NCBI RefSeq assembly: GCF_014648915.1 | Contig: NZ_BMSA01000052.1 | Span: 1 to 37,474 of the forward strand | Reading direction: 5' to 3' | DNA: 37,474 nt | From: Streptomyces phaeofaciens | GTDB taxonomy: Bacteria > Actinomycetota > Actinomycetes > Streptomycetales > Streptomycetaceae | Part shown: positions 16,320 through 24,185 of the stretch, one piece after another | Layout of the letters: each line of letters begins with the position of its first letter | Numbering within the stretch: position 1 is the first letter of the stretch | The notes under the pieces: model-generated | What the model was told of the DNA's origin: nothing | The model's input: the letters and a program-made list of their open reading frames with translations, nothing else | Database searches by the model: none | Position numbers and translations under genes: made by a program

Positions 16320-16652
16320 CTGCTCCCGCGTGAGCGGGGATGGTCCTGACGTGAGCCGCGTGCGGTCCAAGGGGGCTCCCTGCTCCTCCGCGTGAGCGGG
16401 GATGGTCTCGCCTTGATCGTCGAGCCGACTGCCTGCACCTTCTGCTCCCCGCGTCTGCGGGGATGGTCCCATCGACAAGGACGACGGCAAAGGCAAGTCG
16501 CTCTGCTTCCGCGTGAGCGGGTATGGTCCCGGCGTCACGTACGTCCCGGTGACCGGCGTGATCTGTTCCCCGCGTGAGCGGGGATGGTCCCGATCCCGGG
16601 ATTGCTGTCTCGGCTCCTGCTCCCTGCTCCCAGCGCGAGCGGGGTTGGTCCC
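16320..16652 (+). CRISPR. CRISPR array B, six repeats
   Basis: Repeats start at 16320, 16380, 16442, 16503, 16563 and 16624, near the 61-bp period. They have the same I-E-like palindrome as arrays A, C and D, with single-base losses or gains in copies 1, 2 and 4. The spacer after repeat 3 (ATCGACAAGG...) recurs, diverged, in array C at about 22490. The spacer after repeat 5 (GATCCCGGGATTGC...) recurs almost unchanged in array D at about 24276. A last partial unit runs into an IS5-type transposase tail at about 16697. There is no cas gene or obvious leader. Confidence 0.9.
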
Positions 16653-16696
16653 ATCGAGAATTTCGAGCGGAGCCATGCAGTCGAAGAAGTCGTCCC

Positions 16697-16971
16697 GAAA
16701 GCGTGACGCCACCGCGAACGCTTCCTGTGTCGAGGTGGTGCAGCGGCCACGGACGAGGGGGTTCGAGCCGCTGCCGAAACGGTGGGTGATCGAGCGGACC
16801 TTCGGCTGGCTGATGCAGCACCGCCGCCTGGCGCGGGACTACGAAGCCCTCCCGCAGAGGTCAAGAGCGATGATCCACTGGGCCATGGCTAACAAAATGT
16901 CCCGCGAACTGACCGGAGAATCCGTACCAACCTGGCGAATCGAAACGGACATCCTGCACACATCAGCGTGA
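16697..16971 (+). pseudogene. IS5-type transposase, C-terminal tail
   Basis: The frame gives EVVQRPRTRG, LPKRWVIERTFGWLMQHRR, LARDYEALPQRSRAMIHWAM and a stop at 16971. VIERTFGWL...RRLARDYE is the C-terminal DDE-domain signature (with the catalytic Glu) of an IS5-family subgroup different from the copies at 1520 and 2715. The N-terminal two thirds are missing. It abuts array B and may have truncated it. Confidence 0.75.
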
Positions 16972-17099
16972 ACCTTGATCAGATGCTCTCTTAGTGCTGG
17001 TCAAGTGCCTCTGTGACGGAGCACAGGATCAGACGGGGGCCGTGTCGTCGTCTCCGAAATTCTCGTACGAGGGAGCATGTTCGGGGGTGCCATTCGAGG

Positions 17100-17800
17100 T
17101 CACACCATAAAGAACAAGCTGAGGATTCCGGCTGCGTGCGCGGCGGTGATCTCGCCGAGGAAGTAGTCGGGCCGGACGTTCCAGGATTCCAGAAGGCGAA
17201 AGAGGGCGATTCCGGAGGTGAACAGGGCGGGTTGGGCGTACTCGGTGCGGTCCAGGGTCCCCTCGTCGGTGTGACCGGCGAACATCACGTCACGCAGGTA
17301 GCCGCCGGTCATAGTGTCGAAGATCGCACACACCTCGTCGAGGACTGCGGCGAACACGGTGAAGGCATCGTGGAGTTCGCGTCCCATTCCTGGGTGTTGG
17401 GCGCTTTGGCCGGAGAACATGAAGGCCACCGGACCGGCCCCGGCACCCGTACCCGCGATGGGTGCGCAAGTCGCAGGCCGACCTGTTGCCGGGGTCATCA
17501 TCATGGCGCGGTGGCGGAACACCCCGCGGGTCGTGGCGGGTGAATACCCCGCGTTCATCGGTGTCATGCCGGCGCGGGTGCCGAGCCAGGACGCGAGGCG
17601 GCCCATCTGGTCGTGCAGGGCGCCTTCGCTGCGGGCCGAGACTGGCCACGGCACCGACTCCCACCTGGCCGCAGCCACAGCACTGGAGGCGACCTCGCCC
17701 GAGGCCTTCGTCGGGCTGGGCTCCGTCGAAGCGGGTGCCTGTACAAGGGCCACGTGGGCGTTGGTCCCGCTGATCCCGAACGAGGGCACGCCCGCGCCGG
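17100..17800 (-). pseudogene. type I polyketide synthase fragment (end of KS to start of AT)
   Basis: The minus strand encodes AGAGVPSFGISGTNAHVALV, the C-terminal KS signature, then the KS-AT linker (WPVSARSEGALHDQMGRLAS), then the acyltransferase start VAFMFSGQSAQHPGMGRELH, VLDEVCAIFD and LLESWNVRPDYFLGEITAAH. In the last motif the expected GHSxGE nucleophile block has been reduced by four residues in frame, so the catalytic Ser is absent. The frame closes at 17100 soon after. Both ends are missing, so this is a stranded piece of a modular PKS. Its KS end lies about a dozen bases from the rpmJ start. Confidence 0.8.
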
Positions 17801-17812
17801 CTGGAGACGGCC

Positions 17813-17932
17813 TTGAAGGTACGCAAGTCATTGCGCTCGCTCAAGAACAAGCCCGGCGCCCAGGTGCTCCGCCGGAACGGCGTGACATTCATGATCAACA
17901 AGAACCCGCGCTTCAAGGCCCGCCAGGGCTGA
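17813..17932 (+). CDS. rpmJ: 50S ribosomal protein L36, zinc-free (C-minus) type
   Basis: The 39-codon frame reads KVRKSLRSLKNKPGAQVL, then RRNGVTFMINKNPRFKARQG, matching the alternative bacterial L36 that lacks the Cys/His zinc ligands. The usual form has ATG and about 40 residues; here the start is TTG at 17813, preceded by GGAG six bases away, and one Lys of the INKKNPR segment is missing. In Streptomyces such C-minus ribosomal genes are generally induced in zinc deficiency through Zur. Here the upstream DNA is a PKS fragment, so the native promoter seems lost. Two strong hairpins follow. It may still be expressed or may be a relic. Confidence 0.8.
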   Translation: MKVRKSLRSLKNKPGAQVLRRNGVTFMINKNPRFKARQG

Positions 17933-17999
17933 AGCCCGACACACATGGGCGGCCCGGCACCGGCTTCCGGGAGGCTGTGGGCGCATCGTGGGCTCTCTC

Positions 18000-18031
18000 T
18001 GCGCCCCACCGGTGTCGACTGGTGGGGCGCA
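18000..18031 (+). terminator. hairpin terminator after rpmJ
   Basis: A perfect 11-bp stem, TGCGCCCCACC pairing with GGTGGGGCGCA around a 10-base loop, lies 68 bp after the rpmJ stop. There is no T-run, which is common in Streptomyces terminators. Confidence 0.7.
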
Positions 18032-18053
18032 GTGTCGTCAGGCTTCTCCAGGT

Positions 18054-18079
18054 GTGCGGCCGGGTGCCCCCGGCCGCAC
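18054..18079. terminator. second hairpin terminator
   Basis: A perfect 11-bp stem, GTGCGGCCGGG with CCCGGCCGCAC and a 4-base loop, follows closely on the first. Tandem hairpins imply a strong transcription stop between rpmJ and the MoaF-like gene. Confidence 0.65.
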
Positions 18080-18230
18080 GAGGCACGGGAAGAGGCGTGG
18101 GAAGTCTGCCGAACGCACTCGATCGCGTACGTCGTCCGCCGAGGAAGGTTAGGTCGGACGACGGATGCCCTGCTGTGGATGCTGGGGAATCCTGGCGGAA
18201 ACACGTATGAGCCCATCAGGAAGGCACGTC

Positions 18231-18551
18231 ATGTCACACGAGCCGACGGCTCGCCGGAACCTCTTCGCCGAGCTGGGTCAGTTGTCCCTGGAGATGCGCT
18301 TCGAGTCTGACAAGCGGATGACCTTCACTGTCGTCAACGGCGGGGGCCTGGTACCGGACGGCCACACCGAGACGGTGGCCGTCACTTCGCAGGAGGTCCG
18401 GCCGGAGGTGTTCCTCACTTCGTGGAAGGAGGAGTCAGGGGCGTTCGTCACCCACCTGGAGGATGTCGAACGCGGCCGGGTCTACTCGCGCATCACGTTG
18501 CCGGACGGATCTCCGATCGCCCTCACGGGAACCATTAAGCCACTGGACTGA
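18231..18551 (+). CDS. MoaF-like small protein
   Basis: The start is the ATG at 18231, with AGGAAGG seven bases upstream; the product is 106 residues. The alternating strand pattern (MRFESDKRMTFTVVNGGG, TETVAVTSQEVRPEVFLTSW, ESGAFVTHLEDVERGRVYSR, GSPIALTGTIKPLD) resembles MoaF-domain calycin-like proteins, where a FLTSW.E..G....HVxD motif is typical. In other bacteria MoaF-like proteins accompany small-molecule metabolism, but their biochemical role is poorly defined. It is complete and seems intact, preceded by tandem terminators, so it has its own promoter. No partner gene is evident next to it. Confidence 0.65.
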   Translation: MSHEPTARRNLFAELGQLSLEMRFESDKRMTFTVVNGGGLVPDGHTETVAVTSQEVRPEVFLTSWKEESGAFVTHLEDVERGRVYSRITLPDGSPIALTGTIKPLD

Positions 18552-18991
18552 GCGTCGGTAAGCAGCTTTTCTAGCGATTCACATCTTTCGGACGGTGGTG
18601 AATGGTGAACGGGTTCGCCCCCGTCACCCGACAGGCTCCCGGTTCCCCAGTGACTGGGGGCAGCCGAGGTCCACTGCCGGTCGTCGCCCTCGCTGGCACG
18701 AACCCCGGCTCGGGAGCTGTGCATGGCCACGAACCGTCCGTCAGCCCTCGTCGGCCGTCTCTGGGACACCGAAAGGGCGGTGCCGACAGGTCGTCCCGGC
18801 AAGCGCGCCTCCGGGGCGGGACCCGCGGTGACCGGTGCGCCGGACGCCGGTATGCCGGGTTTCTCTCACCGCACACCGGCCGAGAACGGACACACCCGGC
18901 TTCCGCAACAGGGCACCCGACTCGACGGCATGTCGCCTGACCCATCGGACGCACAGACCGACCGCACACCACCCGACGACAGGACTCACAC
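18552..18991. other. gene-free stretch
   Basis: About 440 bp with only short frames lacking recognisable motifs on either strand. It has several small inverted repeats but no clear promoter, tRNA or terminator. It precedes the alpha/beta hydrolase relic. Confidence 0.5.
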
Positions 18992-19390
18992 GTGACCACC
19001 TACCTGGCCGACTCAGCCGAGACACGCTACGTCGACGGACCCGACGGCGAGCGCTTCGCCTACCGTCGTTTCGGGACGCGAGGGGACCCGCCCGCTCGCG
19101 ATGCACATGCGCCTGGCATCATCGACCACTGAGACCCGATGTCTCGACCTGCTGTCCGCGGAGCGTGAGGTCATCAACTTCGACCACCGCAGCACCAGCT
19201 TCGCCACCGGCAGCGCGCCGGTGACCATGAACGAGCTGGTTCAGGGCTCCCTGGCCTTCATCGGCTCCCTGGGCCAGACCGACATCGACGTGCTGGGATG
19301 GTCCATGGGCGGCATCGTCGCCCTGGCCGCGCCGGAGCTGGTGCACCGTCTGGTGGTGGCCGGCAGGTTCCGCCGACGGTGTCCCCGACC
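18992..19390 (+). pseudogene. alpha/beta hydrolase relic
   Basis: The first frame from GTG 18992 reads VDGPDGERFAYRRFGTRGD and stops near 19130. The neighbouring frame continues LDLLSAEREVINFDHRSTSF, VTMNELVQGSLAFIGSLGQ and DIDVLGWSMGGIVALAAPEL. GWSMGG is the nucleophile elbow. At least one frameshift and a deletion remove the oxyanion region, and everything after VHRLVVAG (acid and His) is missing. It is broken and is joined tail to tail with a decarboxylase fragment at about 19390-19400. Confidence 0.75.
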
Positions 19391-19399
19391 TGCCCGCCC

Positions 19400-19730
19400 C
19401 GCCGGAGCGTGTCGCCCAGACCACCGGCAAGCCGAGCCGGAGATGCACACGACCGGGACGTGCTCGCTGGCCGCCCCGGCGATGCCGTTGAGCGCACCGA
19501 CACCATGCGTGACCACGACCGCGCCCAGGCCACACAGCCTGGCATAGCCGTCCGCGGCGTAGGCGGCGTTGAGTTCGTTGGCGTTGCCGACCCACTCCAG
19601 TTTGGGGTGTCCTCGATATGCTCCATCAGCTCCAGGTTGTAGTCCCCGGAGAAGCCGAAGACTTAGGTAATGCCAGCCTCGTGAAGGCGGCAGACGACGA
19701 AGTCGCCGATTCTCTATGTGGATTGTCTCT
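19400..19730 (-). pseudogene. thiamine-diphosphate decarboxylase, N-terminal relic
   Basis: On the minus strand LRRL...GVTYVFG-like residues are scrambled, then ELMEHIEDTPKLEW, GNANELNAAYAADGYARL, GAVVVTHGVGALNGIAGAAS and EHVPVVCISGSA. These are the N-terminal (Pyr) domain motifs of pyruvate/indolepyruvate decarboxylases: the catalytic Glu lies in NANELNAAYAADGYAR, and the GVG.L...G.A.......P motif follows. A frameshift near 19610 and loss of the middle and PP domains make it inactive. Confidence 0.75.
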
Positions 19731-19762
19731 CGTGTGGAAGGTCGATGTGGGCGGTTGGGCAC

Positions 19763-20236
19763 TCAATCGGCGAGCCAGGGGCTGTCCGCGTCCGGGGGCA
19801 GTTCGGGGCCGTGGGATTCCCTGGTGTAGAGGCGGATGCGGTTTTGGTCCGGGTCCTCGATGACCATCACCCAGGCCAGCAGCGAGACCAGGACGGGCGA
19901 GTGCGGCAGATCGAGGATGTTCAGATGCCAGTCCCAGCGCTCCAGCGCGGCCCGGTCGTCGACGGTGATGGTCAGGGTGTTGAACAGGCGGTGCCGGGCG
20001 GCGTGGGCGGCGTTCAGGCGCAGTTCCAGGTGGGTGCCCAGTCCCTGCAGTTCGAGGATGTGGGCGTAGACGCTGCCGTTCTCGTGGCGGTGGTCGAAGT
20101 GCGGGATGCGGCGGGCACCGAAGGCCTGTTCGTAGAACGCGAGGGCGCGCGGCAGGTCGGATACGGCGAACTTGAGGTGGTGGATGCCGCGCAGGGGCGT
20201 GATCGGTGCCGAGGCGGAGGCCGAAGAGGTAGTCAT
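19763..20236 (-). CDS. VOC-family (glyoxalase/extradiol dioxygenase-like) protein
   Basis: This 157-residue protein has one vicinal-oxygen-chelate module pair: GIHHLKFAVSDLPRALAFYE (metal His near 19-20) and LGTHLELRLN in the first half, LNILDLPHSPV and VIEDPDQNRIRLYTRE in the second, where Glu is the usual last metal ligand. Such enzymes use Fe2+, Mn2+ or another divalent ion for dioxygenation, isomerisation or lactone cleavage. It lies 51 bp downstream of a fumarylacetoacetase-family gene in the same direction, which suggests cleavage and then hydrolysis of an aromatic or keto acid. The substrate is unknown. Confidence 0.85.
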   Translation of the reverse strand: MTTSSASASAPITPLRGIHHLKFAVSDLPRALAFYEQAFGARRIPHFDHRHENGSVYAHILELQGLGTHLELRLNAAHAARHRLFNTLTITVDDRAALERWDWHLNILDLPHSPVLVSLLAWVMVIEDPDQNRIRLYTRESHGPELPPDADSPWLAD

Positions 20237-20287
20237 GACGAACGGCCTTTCAGAGATTCGGGGGCGGGCATTTGGCTGGGGTGCGGC

Positions 20288-21196
20288 TCAGAAGACCGTC
20301 ACGTCGAGCGGGGCGAGGCCGCCGATCCGAGCATGGATGGTGTCGCCGGGACGCAGCCAGCGGCCGCCGTGCTCGCCGGCCGACCCGGCGGGCGAGCCGG
20401 TGAACAGGATGTCCCCGGGCTCCAGGGTCATGACCTCGCTGATGAGCGACAGCTGCTCGTCGATCGCGAAGAGCATCTCCTCGGTGGAGGCGTCCATCAT
20501 CGGCTCGCCGTTCACCGACAGCTGGATACGCAGGTCGCCGACATCCTCGACGAACCGGGCGGGGGTGATGGTCGGGCCGCAGGGGGCCATGCAGTCCTGC
20601 GCCTTGCCCCGCATGAGATCGACGTGCAGTTCGTTGTCGACCTTGATCAGGTCCCGGCAGGTCAGGTCCAAGCCGATGGTGTAGCCCGCTACGGCCGCGG
20701 CTGCCTCGGCGCGCGTGGCGTTACGTAGGCCGCGGCCCAGGACCACGGCCAGCTCGCACTCCCAGTCGAACTGCTGCGTACCGGTCGGCACGGGCACGGT
20801 CCGGCCGGGGCCGACCAGCGTGGTGCGCGGCGGCCGCAGGAAGAACGGCATCGGCGTCCACTTGGTCGGCTCCAAGCCCATCTCTCGCAGATGCCCGACG
20901 TAGTTCGCGCCGACCGCCAGCAGCTTGCTCGGGTACCGCACCGGGGTGAGGAGCCGCGGCTCCTTCAGCGGCGTACAAGCACCCACCCGGCCTGCGGAAA
21001 CACGGTCGGCCAGGCCCTGAAGCCGGGGCAGCGTGCGGTCCCACTGTCCCAGCAACTCCAGCACGCTCACATCGGTGAGAGCCTCGTCCAGATCGCTCAG
21101 CAACCAGGTTCGTCCCTCAGTCACCAGCGCGGTGGCGGGTCCGGTGTCGGCCTGGACGGTCGCGACTTCAAAGGCGTTCCTCATCATTTCCCACAT
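20288..21196 (-). CDS. fumarylacetoacetate hydrolase-family protein
   Basis: This 302-residue protein starts at ATG 21196; ATG codons at 21187 or 21184, just after GGGAA, are also possible. An N-terminal accessory region of about 85 residues precedes the FAH fold: KLLAVGANYVGHLREMG, PFFLRPPRTTLVGPGR, FDWECELAVVLGRGLR (metal Glu residues), AGYTIGLDLTCRDL, DPG-type LEPGDILFTGSPAG. Proteins of this family hydrolyse C-C bonds of fumarylpyruvate-like products or decarboxylate 2-hydroxyhepta-2,4-dienedioates. It pairs with the VOC gene behind it, and the TetR gene 75 bp upstream is likely its regulator. Inferred pathway: degradation of an aromatic acid. Confidence 0.9.
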   Translation of the reverse strand: MWEMMRNAFEVATVQADTGPATALVTEGRTWLLSDLDEALTDVSVLELLGQWDRTLPRLQGLADRVSAGRVGACTPLKEPRLLTPVRYPSKLLAVGANYVGHLREMGLEPTKWTPMPFFLRPPRTTLVGPGRTVPVPTGTQQFDWECELAVVLGRGLRNATRAEAAAAVAGYTIGLDLTCRDLIKVDNELHVDLMRGKAQDCMAPCGPTITPARFVEDVGDLRIQLSVNGEPMMDASTEEMLFAIDEQLSLISEVMTLEPGDILFTGSPAGSAGEHGGRWLRPGDTIHARIGGLAPLDVTVF

Positions 21197-21201
21197 CCAT
21201 A

Positions 21202-21218
21202 CGAAAAGATCGTTTTCG
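21202..21218. promoter_or_regulatory. candidate TetR operator 1
   Basis: CGAAAA-GATCG-TTTTCG is a dyad immediately upstream of the FAH-family start. It shares the A/T-flanked GATCG core with the dyad upstream of tetR at 21904. Confidence 0.5.
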
Positions 21219-21249
21219 CAATGGAGAGCGTAGTCACGGCGTCACAGCA

Positions 21250-21271
21250 AACGCAACCGTTCGTTCGCGTT
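21250..21271. promoter_or_regulatory. candidate TetR operator 2
   Basis: AACGC and GCGTT half-sites flank ACCGTTCGTTC-type repeats of ACGTT-like character, lying between the TetR stop and the FAH start. With 21202 and 21904 it makes three related sites around the regulator. Confidence 0.35.
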
Positions 21272-21885
21272 TACTGTTCGATCGGCTCCTGTGCACCCGC
21301 CCCCAGGCTTGCCAGCCCGGAGGCCAGTGCCTCCGCGCTGATGCCGTCCACCAGTCGGGCATTGACGATGAGGCCCGGAAGCAGCGTGCCCAGCACCGTG
21401 GCCACCTCCGTCGGCCTGGCGCGCGGCGACAGATAACCGGCCGCCACCCAGCGCGCGGCCAGATCGGTTAGCCGGTCACGGACCCGGCGGTGGAAGTCCC
21501 GGGCCAATCCGGCCAGCTCCGGCCGCCGCAGCGCCTCCGCCCAGCTCTGCATGGCGATCCGGGTCAGGTCGTACTCCTGCCCCGCCGCCTCATCGACCCC
21601 TTGGGCCAGGCAGCGCAGCGTCTCGGTCACACTCGGTGGCGGATCGGCCTCTAGGAGGCCGTCCAGCAGGCGCATCACCTGCCCCAAGGATTCCCGCGCC
21701 GCCTCGTCGACCAGCTCCTCCTTGCTGGAGATGTAGCGGTAGACCGCACTCGACGACAGGCCCGTCTCCCTGATCACATCGTCCATCGACGTGGCGTGGA
21801 AGCCGTCTCGGGAGAAGCACCTCCACGCCGCACGCAGGATGTGACGGCGACGCTCTTGGCGGAACTCTTCAGTCAGCTTCGGCAT
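21271..21885 (-). CDS. TetR-family transcriptional regulator
   Basis: This 204-residue protein has an N-terminal TetR helix-turn-helix (RRHILRAAWRCFSRDGFHAT, SMDDVIRETGLSSSAVYRYI, SSKEELVDEAA) and a helical ligand domain (QSWAEALRRPELAGLARDFH, VATVLGTLLPGLIVNARLV) typical of the family. The start ATG at 21885 is only nine bases from a TAGAAT -10-like hexamer, so the mRNA may be nearly leaderless. It is transcribed toward the FAH and VOC genes, and operator-like dyads lie on both sides of it. Most likely a repressor of the 19763-21885 unit, released by a pathway intermediate. Confidence 0.9.
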   Translation of the reverse strand: MPKLTEEFRQERRRHILRAAWRCFSRDGFHATSMDDVIRETGLSSSAVYRYISSKEELVDEAARESLGQVMRLLDGLLEADPPPSVTETLRCLAQGVDEAAGQEYDLTRIAMQSWAEALRRPELAGLARDFHRRVRDRLTDLAARWVAAGYLSPRARPTEVATVLGTLLPGLIVNARLVDGISAEALASGLASLGAGAQEPIEQ

Positions 21886-21903
21886 CCGGCAATTCTAAAC
21901 GCA

Positions 21904-21913
21904 AACGATCGTT
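21904..21913 (-). promoter_or_regulatory. tetR promoter/operator
   Basis: The perfect palindrome AACGATCGTT lies just upstream of TTTAGAATT (-10-like, minus strand) and the tetR start. Position and relation to the dyad at 21202 suggest autoregulation. Confidence 0.5.
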
Positions 21914-22092
21914 CTTGAATATCCTTCGTGCTGTGGCTGCCAGGCACGAACCGAGCGGTCCGGTGGGCAGGCCGGTGTTCGCTTTCCGGGCTCACGCCGC
22001 CCCGTCCTGCCCGTTGTCCAGGACGGAGAGGTCGACGTCCAGGCGGGCCTCGTAGGCGTTCAAAGCGATACCGAGCTCGTGAGTGGAGCCTG

Positions 22093-22853
22093 CTGCTCCC
22101 AGCGTGAGAGGGGATGTTCCCAATTGGGACTTCAACGCGAAGGCGGGCCACCCTTGCTCCCCCCCCGAGAGCGGGGAATGGTCCCTGAAGGTCAGCGGGC
22201 GGCACGGTCCGCCGGTACCTGCTCCCCGCGTGAGCGGGGATGTTCCCTCGCGCTCCGGGCTCGGCAGGCCGCTGGTGTCCTGTTCTCCGCGCGAGCGGAG
22301 ATGGCCCCAGGTCATGGACTTGCAGGAACGTGCGGTCCAGCTGCTCCCGCGTGAGCGGGGATGATCCCAAGGCTCACGCGGGATCCTGGCGCGTGGCCGA
22401 CTGCTCCCCGCGCGATCGGGATATTTCCGAGTGGACGACCGACGACGCGGTGGTGGTCGCCTGTTCTCCGTGTGAGTGGGGATGGCCCCATCGACAAGGT
22501 CGACGGCTGGGGCAAGTCGCTCTGCTCCCGCGTGAGCGGGGATGGTCCCAGAAGCTGACGCCGACTCCATGGAAATCTTCCTGCTCTCCGCGCGAGCGGG
22601 GAGGTTCGCACCCTGCGCCTTCCGTAGATGGCTCGCTCATCTGCTCCCTGTGCGAGTGGGGATGGGTCCCCGCAGAGGGAGCAACCCCCGCCATGGCCAC
22701 CACTGCTCCCCGCGAGAGCGGGGATATCCCTGCATGGTGCTCGCTGACGGATTGGACGCGCCCTGCTCCCCGCGAGAGCGGGGATGTTCCCGGGGCGGGG
22801 AAGCCGGCGTCACCCTGCTGCCGCTGTTTCCCCACGTCCGCGGGGATGGTTCC
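22093..22853 (+). CRISPR. CRISPR array C, thirteen repeats
   Basis: Repeats start at 22093, 22153, 22219, 22280, 22341, 22401, 22461, 22522, 22581, 22641, 22703, 22763 and 22824, with an average period of 61 bp. Best copies read CTGCTCCCCGCG ... CGGGGATGTTCCC; the second is expanded (CCCCCCCC), and the sixth lacks the second part of the palindrome (CGCGATCGGGAT). At least five spacers also occur in array D in diverged form: after repeats 1, 5, 6, 8 and 12. The spacer after repeat 7 matches array B. Spacers 5 and 6 with their mutated middle repeat reappear as a block at 26245-26336, showing common descent. It ends about 140 bp before the DUF3644-type gene. No cas genes. Confidence 0.95.
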
Positions 22854-23002
22854 TGCGGCGGGCGCGTCTGCCGTGGTTTCGCTGAAAGAGATGATCTTGT
22901 GGCCCGTGATCACCCTGATTCACCTGACGTGCCGTGGGAATACCGCTTGTCCGAGGGTGGCGCTGAATGTGATCCTTCTGTCGAACGAGAAGGACGTACG
23001 AC

Positions 23003-24121
23003 ATGGCACACGCCCGCTGGCATCACATCCTCATGGAGTCGCAGCGCCACGCCCTGAAGGCAGTTGACGAGTGGAACTGCTCTAGCGGCAATTATTCCGA
23101 CTTCCTCACACACATGCACAAAGCGTGGCACTACCTGCTTCACGCGGAGTTCCACAGGGCCAAGATCGACTACCGCTACAAGGACCCCAAGAACGGCCAG
23201 TACGTCTTGGTCGACGGTGAGCCGAAGGCGTGGGATCTGGAGTGGTGCCTGAAGCAGCGCTACACCAACAGCGCCGATCCGGTCCGCTTGAACGCCGAGC
23301 TTTTCGTAGCGCTTCGCAACAAGGTGGAACACCGGTATGAGCACAACCTGAAGATCGCCACTGGCGGCAAGGCCCAGGCGCTCGTCATGAACTACGAGCA
23401 GGAGATGGTGGACCACTTCGGTTCCAGGTACAGCCTCGCCGATCGGCTTCGCTTCCCCATCTCTCTTCAGGCACTCACGGTCGAAGGCCGTGAGCAGCTC
23501 CAGGAGGCGGCGAAGAAGCTCCCGAAGCACACCCGCGATCTGGTGGCGAAGTTCGAGGCGGCCATCGAACCGGACGTACTGGATGATCTCAAGTACGACT
23601 ATCGTGTCCGGCTCGTGCCCATGGTCGGCTCGAAGACGGAGGCCGACCTGGCGATCGACTTCGTTAAGCTCGACGAGCTGACCGAGGAGGAGCGCAAGGT
23701 CATGGTTGAGGCCGGGCGCAAGGGCACCGTCATCATCAGGGATCGTCAGGTGGAGGTGGCGGACAAGGCGAAGCTGCGCGCAAAGCAGGTCTGCACGCTC
23801 GTCGAGACGCAGCTTCCCTTCGAGTTCAGCCCGTTCAGCGAGCACCTGGAGATGTGGCAGCGGTTCAAGGTGCGCCCTGCGAAGAACTCCGCCAAACCGT
23901 GCGACACCGATGCGAGGTACTGCATCTACAGCGAGGCCTTCAACTCTTACCTCTACACATCGGCCTGGGTTGCGAAGATCATCAAGGAGATCGGTACCGT
24001 TGAGAAGTACCGCGAGTTCTTCGGCAAGGAGCCGCGCATAAAGACAGTCATCTCCTTGCCGAAGCAGGCGGTCTCACCCACCGAGGAGGGGGAGACCCAC
24101 CAGCAGAGCAAGAGCGCCTGA
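23003..24121 (+). CDS. DUF3644/HEPN-domain protein, predicted RNase
   Basis: This 372-residue protein starts at ATG 23003, preceded by AGAAGGA. The N-terminal helix pair (YSDFLTHMHKAWHYLLHAEF) followed by ELFVALRNKVEHRYEHN matches the DUF3644 layout. R105-N-K-V-E-H110 fits the R-x4-6-H active-site motif of HEPN ribonucleases, including the polar residue after Arg. NYEQEMVDHFG and LRFPISLQ follow, and the C-terminus (YLYTSAWVAKIIKEIG) resembles a winged-helix unit that might bind nucleic acid. It is less GC-extreme than its neighbours. It lies alone between CRISPR arrays C and D, with a terminator after it. Inference: RNA-cleaving defence or abortive-infection protein; no antitoxin partner is visible. 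Confidence 0.85.
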   Translation: MAHARWHHILMESQRHALKAVDEWNCSSGNYSDFLTHMHKAWHYLLHAEFHRAKIDYRYKDPKNGQYVLVDGEPKAWDLEWCLKQRYTNSADPVRLNAELFVALRNKVEHRYEHNLKIATGGKAQALVMNYEQEMVDHFGSRYSLADRLRFPISLQALTVEGREQLQEAAKKLPKHTRDLVAKFEAAIEPDVLDDLKYDYRVRLVPMVGSKTEADLAIDFVKLDELTEEERKVMVEAGRKGTVIIRDRQVEVADKAKLRAKQVCTLVETQLPFEFSPFSEHLEMWQRFKVRPAKNSAKPCDTDARYCIYSEAFNSYLYTSAWVAKIIKEIGTVEKYREFFGKEPRIKTVISLPKQAVSPTEEGETHQQSKSA

Positions 24122-24126
24122 CCACG

Positions 24127-24162
24127 AGAGCACCCGACCCACGGCGGAGGGTTGCGTGCTCT
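24127..24162 (+). terminator. terminator of the DUF3644-type gene
   Basis: AGAGCACCCGACCC and GGGTTGCGTGCTCT form a 14-bp stem (one mismatch and one G-T pair) with an 8-base loop, five bases after the stop codon. Confidence 0.75.
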
Positions 24163-24185
24163 GCTCGGGCGAGTCTGCAACGGAG

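Noticed and set aside
15654..16712. Very long upstream extension of metallo-hydrolase 2
   Set aside because: The frame runs antisense through the HxlR gene and array B; homology with paralogue 1 begins at 15653.
22012..22092. Leader or gene fragment before array C
   Set aside because: A minus-strand frame (ALNAYEARLDVDLSVLD) looks protein-like but is too short and unmatched; similarity to the motif at 37-53 is too weak to claim.
22240..23067. Long open frames running through CRISPR arrays A-D on both strands
   Set aside because: They consist of translated repeats (motifs such as SPRERGWS or IPAHAG every 20 residues) and follow the 61-bp period; they have no ribosome sites.
24127..24185. CRISPR leader for array D
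   Set aside because: The region is taken up by the hairpin terminator of the DUF3644-type gene and lacks an AT-rich leader; the A-rich patch at 24555 is better explained as a miniature element.
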